A DNA stretch of 59,299 nucleotides, taken from positions 54,950 through 114,248 of the forward strand of contig NW_003546327.1 of assembly GCF_000090795.2 (NCBI RefSeq), read 5' to 3'. Numbering within the stretch: position 1 is the stretch's first letter; every line of letters begins with the position of its first letter. The stretch comes from Amphimedon queenslandica. Lineage: Eukaryota > Porifera > Demospongiae > Haplosclerida > Niphatidae. The notes beneath the pieces were generated by a model. That model did not search any database. It was not told the DNA's origin and saw nothing but the letters and a program-made list of their open reading frames with translations. Below, piece by piece: positions 11,741-22,932 of this stretch. Position numbers and translations under genes: made by a program.

Positions 11741-12036
11741 GCGTCTCCTATGGCAACCACCATCCTCCCTTTGAATATTTAATTGAGTGATAACTAATAA
11801 GATTTTGTGTGAATGTGTGTTTAAAGAGAGTGACTAAAATTATTATTATTATTATTATTATTATTGATAATATTAATATTTTTTTAATTTTTATGATTAT
11901 TAATAATTTTATAATGATACAGATCATAATAATGAATAATTGATTATTTTGTGACGTCAAATATTAAGCCACGCCCATTATAATTATTTCTCGTAGTCAT
12001 AGCACCCACGCATTATAATAGACTGGTCATACAAAC

Positions 12037-13251
12037 ATGGCTACTCCGACCGACCAAGGAGCGCTGCTTCTTAAAAGACAGCTAATGGGTAGGTACGGCC
12101 CTTGCCTTTCCTCCTATACAAATCCTTCTTAACCCACAGATCTACAGAAGACGCCTGTAGAAGGATTTTCTGCTGGTCTGATCGATGATGATGATATTTT
12201 TAGTTGGGAAGTTATGATAATGGGTCCCCCAGACACATTCTAGTAAGGAAGTGGTCCTTAATTTTGAGTATATTTTATATCCGTACAGTGAGGGCGGGTT
12301 TTTCAAAGCGCATCTCCTTTTCCCGAAAGAGTATCCACAAAAACCACCGAAAATGAAATTCGTCAGCGAACTTTGGCATCCAAATAGTGAGCAAAAATGA
12401 AAATATTATTTAAGTTTTATTACATTTAAACCTCTCTTTCTCTGGTACACACACACACACTTAAAATAAATTGACATTGTTCTTTAAACACACTCACTAA
12501 TATACAAACTAAACAACATCATCATGTCTTCATAGTTGATAAAAATGGCGACGTTTGTATATCGATCCTCCACGACCCTGGAGAGGACAAGTGGGGTTAT
12601 GAGCGACCAGAGGAGAGATGGCTGCCTATACATACTGTAGAGACAATCATAATGAGTGTCATATCGATGCTAGCCGATCCAAATGATGAGAGTCCGGCGA
12701 ATGTGGATGCAGGGGTAAGTGTACCAAAAATTATTTAAAGCCAAAGACATAGTGGTGCTAGTATAGTGTTTGGTTGAAAGTTGCTAGGAGAGATGTCATT
12801 GATGCATGTACATGTACTTATGTTGTGTAGAAGGTTTGAGCTGATTCCGATCAAATTTAGATTTTTTATGATTTTTTAAAGTTGCTCCAAAATTGAGTAA
12901 AAGTCCCTGTACTATAGTACATGGTCTCAGGCCAAATTTTGTCGAAATTGGAAAGGAGAGAATTCTCCATTTTATAATATTTTCTGATGCATATACATGT
13001 ACTTATGTTGTGTAGAAGGTTTGAGCAGATTCCAATGAAGTTTGGATTTTTTATGAATTTTTAAAGTTGCTTGAAAAGCAAGCCAAAGTCCCTGTACTTT
13101 TGTCAAAAAAGAAAAAAAAGAAGAGAATTCTCAATTATATAGTACATTTCTGTTGCTCTTCTTTTTGCAGAAGGACTGGCGAAACGACTATAATGGAGCT
13201 TTTAAGAAAAAGGTTATGAAATGTGTCAGAAAGAGTCAAGATTGCCTTTGA
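12037..13251 (+). CDS. UBE2G1: Ubiquitin-conjugating enzyme E2 G1
   Basis: Five exons (12037-12088, 12140-12242, 12289-12386, 12536-12714, 13171-13251) join in frame to 170 residues, exactly the human UBE2G1 length. It carries NPxEGFSAGL-like [14 protein letters not shown], the [20 protein letters not shown] core, [15 protein letters not shown] with the catalytic Cys, and the acidic insertion [17 protein letters not shown] next to the active site that marks the UBE2G1/CDC34/UBE2G2 group. [19 protein letters not shown] and the tail KCVRKSQ also match G1. It should accept ubiquitin from E1 and favour Lys48 chains in protein degradation. It converges on the RING gene ending at 13662. Confidence 0.97.
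12795..13110. repeat. Divergent dispersed repeat (second type)
   Basis: Two tandem copies containing ACATGTACTTATGTTGTGTA, GATTTTTTATGA and AAAGTCCCTGTACT. Related copies are at 40440-40575 and 56757-57012. They share the TTGTGTAGAAGGTTTGAGC core with the 177-bp satellite in reverse orientation, so this is probably an older branch of the same family. Confidence 0.7.
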
Positions 13252-13661
13252 AGGTTGAGACAAAAATTGAACAAAGTTGAATATAACATGTGCACTTCTT
13301 CTTCTAATAATAATAATAATAATTATTATTATTATTATTATTGTTTCATTCATTTCACTAATTATTACTCACCAAGTGACACTGCTGTGTCAGTTATACT
13401 CACATATTATTATTATTATTATTGCCTATTAATTATTGGGTTTTTATTTAAAATATCTCTCTCTCTCTCTCTGAACTAGACTTATGTAAATCCTCTTGAT
13501 ATCTTCTTAGAGCACTAAATTATTATTATTTTATTATTATTATTGTTGTATAATTTTTGGCTTGAATCATTAATCGCACAATACAACACAAAGAGAATCA
13601 TAAAATAAACAGTTTAAATTTTAAATAATAATTATTATTCTTCCAATAATGAATTCTTCCG
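13252..13661. other. Intergenic, convergent 3' ends with TAA/TTA repeats
   Basis: No coding signal. (TAA)n then (TTA)n at 13304-13341 forms a self-complementary stretch, with another TTA block at 13406-13424 and (CT)n at 13457-13473. Confidence 0.6.
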
Positions 13662-15504
13662 TTAAAAATCAAAAGGATTATAATCAGTTCCGCTATCACT
13701 AGCCTGCGTCCTTCTCCTATTGCCACGCCTCCTGGTCCTCCTTATATTACCATCAATCGCACCTCTCTGTTTCCGTGATGACAACCACTTTGGAGGGGAA
13801 GATTTAACTTGTCTTCTTGTCCTCTTTCTATTTGGTAGTTCTTCAATGGCCTCATCGTCTGATGTAGAATCATTGATAATACGTGACTTTGCTCTCCTCT
13901 TTATGATAAAAGGCTCCGAGTTTATTGGTGACAGAGACAAGCTATTAGAAGCTAATGGACACAAAGGTAAGATGCTATGAGTGGATCTTCTCTTGCTAGA
14001 GTGCTGGTGAGTATTGACTTCTTGAGAAGAATTAGGAGTTGATAATGGCTGAGTTGTATCTTCATCACTTGTGACTCTCTCCTCCTCCTCTCTCTCTCCC
14101 TCAGTCTCTACTGGCGACTCTTCAATGACATTCACTGAAGAATGAGTCAATGAACAAGGAGAAGATGGCGTACTTGTACCTACTGATAGAGAGACAACAC
14201 CAGAAGATGACTCGGTCAATCTAGTTCCATTATCAGACTCTCTCAATTTTATTCTTTCAATGACAGGACGGAGAGGTCTGAGTCGTCCCAATGGCAGCCT
14301 AATTGCAGCATTTCTGCTCAAAGATGAAGATGGATTGCTTAATGGAAGGTCAGTGTCTGTATTGTCTGAGTTAGTAGCATCAGAAGTGATACTTAAATGA
14401 CTCCTTGAAGGTCTATCTGGAGAAGAAGATACATGTGCTATGCTACTATTAGAATTAGAAGAATTAACAAAATTTGATTCCGACTCAGTGGAGTTTGGAG
14501 AACTATCATCATGAGGTGAGGGGGAACTCGATAAAACACGATTATTGGTTCTGGAATGGCCTCTGGTCACAATAGGAGAGAAGAGGGAATCTTGCTCCCT
14601 GCTGGAAGAAGGGAGAGGAGACGAAGAAGATATAGTTTCAAAATCCAAGAGAAGTTGAGTCTCTCGTGATCTGTTCCGAGTCACAGGAGGAGAGAAAAGT
14701 ACTTCTATGGATGGAAGACCGTGGGTTTGGTTCCTTCTAGCTCTTGTGTTGACAGTGCTGGTTATCCTGAAGTTTATTCTCTGCTGCCAACCTCTTCTAA
14801 CGGTTGGGGGAGAGGCGAAAGAAGATAAGATACTTTGATCCTCCTCATCATATGAAGAATCGTTCACAATAAAGTCGGCTAGACTATCGTTTGGCTACAC
14901 AAATAAAATAAAATAAAATTTGTATGTAATTTTTGACATTTTGTTGACATCTCGATCAAGGCAAAATATTAATTATTTTAATCATTAAGGAAAAATTTAC
15001 TTCGTCATATTCACTGTCGTCGGAGAAATTAAAAGCGTTAAAATCATCTCCTTCTTCGTGATAATGCTCAGTTTGATCTTTGTCTGATATTCGTATGAGA
15101 TGAGGAGGACTAGCCTCACTTATCTGAAAAAATAATAAATAAAATTAATAAAATAAAAAAGAAATTATCTATGATGGTGTCCACCCTCGATCACTCTATG
15201 CCCAATAGTGGTACCGTAGCACGTACTTTTGTGATACAGCGGAATCTTTTTTTACACAAAGGACACGTATTTGTAGTCTAATAGATAGAAATGGAAATTA
15301 AAGAACCAGAATTTAAAAATAATATGTATAACATACCTTGCTCCATTCATGTATACAGGTGTAACAGAACTGATGGTCACAGACCGGTATCTTACCCCTC
15401 ACTGTAACAACGTCTAAACAAATAACGCACTTCTTGATGCTCTCGTTCTTGTCCTGAATGGGAGCCATTTCAACTCCTTTTCTTGCTTTCTTCTTTGGCG
15501 CCAT
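13662..15504 (-). CDS. RING-finger protein with long disordered C-terminus (probable E3 ligase)
   Basis: Four exons, 15504-15337, 15277-15227, 15123-15001 and 14894-13662, join in frame to 524 residues. After a basic start (MAPKKKARKG) comes a C3HC4 RING split over exons 1 and 2: CVICLDVV, VCDHQFCYTCIHEW, then TNTCPLCKKRF. The rest is Ser/Asp/Glu-rich and likely disordered, with YDE/NDSSYDEEDQ acidic patches and a basic C-terminus (RRTRRRGNRRRTQ). A RING this close to the N-terminus followed by Ser/Arg-rich sequence recalls PHRF1 or TOPORS, but no PHD finger is present and orthology is not claimed. I start at MAPKKK because the longer in-frame Met would run into the BLTP2 stop region. Only 104 bp separate it from the upstream BLTP2 stop on the same strand. 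Confidence 0.85.
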
Positions 15505-15608
15505 TGTTAAATTACACGGAGATAACCGGAAATAATTTACGGAGATAAACAGATAATAAAAATAATTATTATTAATTTTATTTAATATTAATAATAGTCT
15601 TTTGTGTA

Positions 15609-16429
15609 TCAATTATGTTTTCTAGATTCTAAATGAAGTGGATCTGTTTTAGAATCTTCTTCAATGGACTCTTCTCCACTTCTCTTTCCAAATATTCGCT
15701 TGCTTTTCACTTTGGTATCTTGCTAAAAACATAGCAACAACATGAAATAATATTAAATTAATAAACAAACAATTGTACCTTAATTCTTCCCATTAAGTCA
15801 CTCCTGCTGTGTGTGTGTGTGTGTGTGTGTGTGCAGAAAAAGAATAAATAAAAATGTACTGTAGACTGTAGTAGTAAAAATTAAGACCAAGGTAATGCAA
15901 GGTTTTAAAATGGCCGTAACTCGAATAATTGAAGTCGGAATCAGCTCAAACTTTCTACACAGCATAAGGACATCAATATGTATCAGAAAATGTAATAAAA
16001 ATGTGGGGTGATTTTGGAGCCATTTTTTGGAAAAAACCATGGGCTATATGGGTACTTTTTGGAATTTTGGCATTTTCTTAAAATGGCCGTAACTTGAAAA
16101 ATTGAAGTCAGAATGAGCTCAAACTTGCTACACAGCATAAGGACATCAATATGTATCAGAAAATGTAATAAAAATTTGGGTGATTTCGGAGCCATTTTTT
16201 GGAAAAACCATGGACTATATATATTACTATATATAGTATAGTACATAATAGTACTTGTAATATATGAGTATTTGTGTTTGTTGAATGGAGTTTAGTGATA
16301 GCATTACCTTCCTATCTTAGGAGAGGATAGTCCTGCTTTCTCTTCTGATTCCTTCATGCCAATAACACTTTTAATGGTCTAACAGAGAGGGGGGAGAGAG
16401 AGAGAGAGAGGGGGAGAGAGAGAGAGAGG

Positions 16430-16469
<40 letters not shown>

Positions 16470-17446
16470 CTTCAGTAATTCATGGAATAACAAAATGAAA
16501 TTTCAATAATAAAATTAGATAGACCACACACCATACAAATGTACATACATGTACATGTACTCCGAATGCAATAAGATATCTGCCAAAACTAATATTTATA
16601 ATACAATTAAACAATAGTAAATAAATACACTCGGTCATACACAAGCAACAACATAATTATAATGAGAGAGGCAGTGGGGCACTACGTGGCAGGCTGTCAT
16701 AAAAATGCAAAGAGTGGGCTGGAAACAAGATTAAAAGCCAATAATTGGAATAATTATGAATTTAAGCTGATTACAGAAACACCACAGGCTAGACCCAGGC
16801 AAGACAAAACAAGACAAAAAGTGTTCCTTTGGCACCAAAACAAAGATAACCAGCCACCAATAGAGGCCACAGTCCTCCCTATCCAATGGACTGGGTCTCT
16901 GGAATTGGATTAGAGAATTGACAGGAGGACTCAGAGTCGGACGCTAGTGGAGCGTTGTTATCATAAATTATTAAGTTAAACAAGATGCAGCTGTCTATCA
17001 GTGACTGGTGGGTTTAGCCTATTATTATTACTATTATTATTATCGTATGCAATTGAATAATATAAAAGTATATTATTATTATTATCATAAAGATATATGT
17101 AGCCCAGCCTGTCTGGAGGTGTGTGTGTATAAGTAATGTAATACCTGAGGACTGAGATATCTGCTTGAGGTGAAGCTGAGGGCAGATATCAAGGGACTTA
17201 GGTATTACATTACTGATACTCACCTCCAGACACACAAACTGGTCACTCTACATTACATTTGTACAATTGCACATGCATGTTTTAACAAATTCAAATTCAA
17301 TCCTACTTGTGATATTATTGATCTCTTGTAGTCTTTTTTGATTTCCAAAAGAAGGTCTTGCCAGCTGACATTAAGGTCATGGTACTGAAGGGTTGGTATG
17401 GTAACCAATTGCTCATGCATCTCCTTCACACTGATACCATCACCCT

Positions 17447-17487
<41 letters not shown>

Positions 17488-20400
17488 CAAAAACAACAAC
17501 AGTAAATTATAATAATATCTAAATAAATTAATAATAAAATCAAATAAAATTTTAAAAGGCATAAATTAATTACACAATATTCAATATTATAATTGAATAT
17601 TACAAAAATAAAGTCAGCTTTACCTTAAAAGTTATACAGAGAGTCACTTGAGGTATTTTGACATACACAAATGTTTTGATGTTTGAAGCTCTTGTCTGCA
17701 TTGTGGTGACTTCATCAAAAGCTTTAGTCTTGCGTTTTATTTTACGCTAAGAGAGAGAGAGAGAGAGAGAATCAAAATAAAAATTAAGCAAAAAGGAGAA
17801 GTTTTAATGTCATCTTAACGCACTCTTAACAATATTCTAATATACTTTTAATGCAGTCCTAAAACACTCTTAATGTAGTATTAACACACTCTTAACTCAC
17901 TCTTAATGCACTCCTAACACACTCTTAATGTACTCCTAACACATTCTTAATGTACTCCTAACACATACTTAATGCACTCTTAACACACTATGCTTACATC
18001 CTTGTGAGGTGATTCAGGAGGTGAAGCTATGGCCCCAGGAGCACTGACCACTGATGGAGTAGTTGATGAGTAGCCAATCCTTCTTGTGGAGGAGCTGCGG
18101 CTGAATGTACCTCCATCAACAGTATCAGTACCTTGGGCTTTGAGAGTTGCTGTGGGAAAGAGAGAGAAGCTCAAATAAAGATTTAATATTATGATAAAAA
18201 TCATTGTGATATAAATTTTGGGAGACTAATCCAACTAAAAATGGAAGACTTAAGAACCCCTGGGGCTAAATATGAGGAGGGACCAAATGCTGAAAATGAG
18301 AAATTTCAGGAGACCTAGACCAAATACAAGAGACCAAAAATCTCCTAAACTCCCTCTAAATGTAACAGTGATGCAATGATGATATTGATAATTTAAAATA
18401 CAATGATAAGAAATAAAATTTAATACGTTGGTATCCAAAAACGTGCGAGTGATCAGGTTCTGCAGTATCCTTAGCTTCAGTTTCTGCTTTAGGTAAGAAG
18501 AAAGCCTGTATGGTCTGATAGAGTTTCTCTGTGAGTCTCACGGCCAAAGGAACCACGTTGATCTCTAAATGCTCCGTCACTGAAATACCAGCAACTGGTA
18601 AAGAGAGAGGGAGAGGAGAAAGAGTGTAATTTTAATTAAGTGTTACATACAGTACATGTAATTGTAGCTTGCAATTTTGGAGGATAAAAATTTTGGCAAA
18701 TTCCAAAATTTTTAGTGTTTTTAAATTGGAGCCTTTGTGACGATAGGCTATTGAGCCAAAATGGTAGAGGTATTTTAAAAAATAAAAAAGCAAAATTCGC
18801 AAAAAAATTCTCTAAAAACACCAGCTTCATGTACTTACCTCTTGGCCTGTCTCTACAGAATATTCTCAAGGAAACATTTTTATCAACTCTCAATCTCCTT
18901 GAAGCAGGATCATAAGGAGACAGTACCTCCTATAAAAAGGATTGGGGCTACAAATGACACGCCCCTAAAACCACACCTACTCACCTGAAAAATACTCTGA
19001 ACGTTGGGTATGCAATTTTTAACTCTAAATGACCCAAGCTCTAGTCTATGTTCACCGGAATCATCGTTAAAAGTAACACGATTATAACTAAAATTAGTTA
19101 ATTGTATCGTAGAAATCTATGGGTGTAGTCAAACACTAATGAATATCAATGAGTCACACCCACTTTTAATTGACCGTCATCTTGCATGAGCGACCACTGG
19201 GCATCGTCAAGCCACACCTCTATTCTTCGAACAGGTTCCGGAGCCATTGGGGACACGTCTCCTAATGGGCGTGGTTATATCTGGGCGTGGTTTATAATGG
19301 GCGGGGCTTACTATCAGTTCGTGCATGAGATGGTGACATTTCAAATCGTTTCTCTTTGAAAGCTCTTATCATGGCTCTCAGTTCAAGACTTCCTTGAGAT
19401 AAAGCGTCTTTAGTTTGTCCTAATTCTTTTTCAATCGTATCCCTCATTTGTAAAGTGCTGCATTGGAGAGAAGGAAGAGATAGAGAGGAGAACAAATATA
19501 GAGAAATGTACTTGTACATGTATTAATTGATAAAAAATTATCAAGCATTAAATTAATGTTTAATATATTGAAAAGTACATGTACATGTATGAACATACAT
19601 AAACTGCACAAGCACAAAGACTGTAACATGTGCAAATATAGATTATTTCACAATCATTTCAACACATGTACATGTATTAATTTGATTTGCATGTGATTGG
19701 TACCTATCAGTTCCTGATTTCAGCTCAATGTACAGATCATTCTCAAGTGTCTTTAACCTTTTCAGGGTCTGCCTGTAAATTATTTTAAAAAGCAAAATAA
19801 TAATAATTATTATTATTAATTTCAATACTAAATCATTTGTCATTATAATGACCTTAATCTATTCTGGAGAGCCAGTACTGGTTTCCTTATGTCTGATACG
19901 CTCGTCAATTGCAACGTAAAGTTCATCCTAGCGTGCTGCTCTGTCGCCTCCTGGGGTGAGCATTAATTAGAATGGTAGGGCATTAATTAGAACTACCTTT
20001 CGTCTTGGCTCCTTGTACAGTAGAAGCTTGTTGAGGATATCAAGAATGAGAGAGTATTGCTCCTGAAAAAGGACATGACACATGAACATAAATGAATAAG
20101 AATATACTGTACATGTAGATACATGTACATGTACATGTATAGTTGTATACATGTAAATTTTAGAGGAAGTTAAATTTGGCGAATTTGGCATTTTGATAGC
20201 CATTCGCCAAAATAAAATTCTGCCATTTTGAGCCAATATAAAATTCGGCAATCACCAAAATTTAGCAATTTGCCAAATTTAGTTCCTCCAAAATTCCCAC
20301 TATGTGGTACATGTATACATGTATGTCACAGAAAAGCTATTCTCTTACTGATGTGGTATGGACTTCGGCCAGTGGGTATCTAAACGTGAAAGTATCCACT

Positions 20401-20685
20401 GCCTCCGAAGATGACGACATCTTCTCGTGAGCAGGCTACAGGAAAAAACATTCATTTCTTAATTAATTAAAATGAGTCACATGACAGTCGTGTGATTAGA
20501 CTAACGGAGAGAGGAGCTGGGCAGTCTTCTTGAGATACTTGTCCGCCAAAAGTAATGTAGAACATTTGACAGTGACAGCGTGAGGCTATTCGCTGTAGAG
20601 GAACGGAAGGACTGGAAGAAACTTGAGAGAAAGAGAGAGGGAAACTACCATACTGATCTGTAGGGAGGGAGGAAGAGAGGAGGAG

Positions 20686-20726
<41 letters not shown>

Positions 20727-22780
20727 CACCTTTATAATGAGGACATTTTGTAATGTCCCACTTGGTACAAGCCTATACAAAAGTACCTCTGAAATGAGGA
20801 CACCTCTGTATTAAGGACAGGTAGTGTGGGCCCAATGGTGTCCTTAATAAAGAGGCTACACTGTACATGTATTAAGGACAGGTAGTGTGGGCCCAATGGT
20901 GTCCTTAATAAAGAGGCTACACTGTATATCATTCATTACCTTCAATGTAAAGGCCTTGAGATGGTATACTAGATATAACTCCACCCACTGCTTCCCCTGG
21001 TAGCCCTAGGGACGTCTCAGTATCCAAACTCTCCCCAATGGGATGACCTAATGATGAACTGATACTAAATATAGTAACAACAATAATTAATAATTATGAA
21101 CTGATACTAAATATAGTAACAACAATAATTAATAATGATGAACTGATACTAAATATAGTAACAACAATGATTAATGCACATAGTAACTTGAATAAAAGCC
21201 ACAGACATAAGTCTGGGCTTTTATTCTAAAAATTTGCTACTTATAAAGAAAGGCTATACGTATTTTTCAGAATTTTAGCGTTTTCCTAAAATGGCCGTAA
21301 CTTGAAAAATTGAAGTTGGAATCAGCTCAAACTTTCTACACAGTATAAGGACATCAATATGGACCAGAAAATGTAATAAAAATGGGGGGTAATTTCGGAG
21401 CCATTTTTTGGAAAAAACCTTGGGCTATAGCCTTGGGTATTTTTCAGAATTTTGACGTTTTCTTAAAATGGCCGTAACTTGAAAAATTGAAGTCGGAATC
21501 AGCTAAAACTTTCTACACAGTATAAGGATATCAATATGTATCAGGAAATGTAATAAAAATTTGGGGTGATTTCAGAGCCATTTTTTGAAAAAAACCATGG
21601 GCTATATAGTACAGGGTATTTTTGAGAATTTTGGCGCTTTCTTAAAAATGGCTGTAACTCGAAAAATTGAAGTTGGAATCAGCTCAAACTTTCTACACAG
21701 CATAAGAACATCAATATGTATCAGAAAATTTAATAAAAATTTGGGGTGATTTCGGAGCCATTTTTTGAAAAAAACCATGGATTATAGCCTTGGGTATTTT
21801 TCAGAATTTTGGCGTTTTCTTAAAATGGCCGTAACTTGAAAAATTGAAGTTGGAATCAGCTCAAACTTGCTACACAGCATAAGTACATCAATATGTATCA
21901 GAAAATTTAATAAAAATTTGGGGTGATTTCGGAGCCATTTTTTCAAAAAAACTATGGGCTATAGTACAGGGTATTTTTCAGAATTTTGACGTTTTCTTAA
22001 AATGGCTGTAACTTGAAAAATTGAAGTCGGAATCAGCTAAAACTTTCTACACAGTATAAGGACATCAATATGTATCAGAAAATGTAATAAAAATTTGGGG
22101 TGATTTCGGAGCCATTTTTTGAAAAAAACCATGGGCTATAGCCTTGGGTATTTTTCAGAATTTTGGCGTTTTCTTAAAATGGCCGTAACTTAAAAAATAC
22201 AAGTCGGAATCAGCTCAAACTTTCTACACAGCATATCATATGTAGTGCATCCCAATAATGTGCTACACATAGCTACTAGAATTTGGAAGAGGATTACCAA
22301 TGCTTTGTGTATCAGGTCCTAACTGGCTCAAGAGGTCAGCCATTGCAGACTCCTTATCACTGGGAACCTCGCTAGGAGCCCTCACTGCCGACGGCTGAAT
22401 AACAGACCGGGGCAGCCACGGTACTACATTATTCGGAGGGGCCCCCATAGTCGCGAAATACTGAAGATCCTGAACTTTTGCAATCCAAGATCGTTTAGAC
22501 ACCAGATCGCCCTCTCTCAATTGAGGGTGATGATCACGACCAAACACTTGAGCAACGTAAGAACAACAAATCACATAGCCTTTGACCTCTACACCTTGCA
22601 AGGCAACTTGAGTATTAGTCAGCTCAACTGTTGAGTAAAGAAATTAGCAATAAATACTTCTCAATCTTCACTTACTGAACCAGTCGTGTTTCATGACATC
22701 ATTGTGATTAGCAGCAACTATCCCTTTGAGTTTAGGATCGCTCGCTTCTCTCTGTAACATCAGGAACAAAAATATAACAA

Positions 22781-22814
<34 letters not shown>

Positions 22815-22877
22815 AATAATAATAACAATAAAAATAATAACAATAAAAAATAATAATAATGTTTGTTGTGTAAGTAT

Positions 22878-22932
<55 letters not shown>

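Noticed and set aside
16662-16913. 83-residue plus-strand ORF in a BLTP2 intron
   Set aside because: No recognisable domain, no supporting neighbours, and it lies between repeats; may be chance.
21232-22240. CRISPR-like array
   Set aside because: Units are contiguous ~177-bp satellite repeats without unique spacers, in an animal genome.
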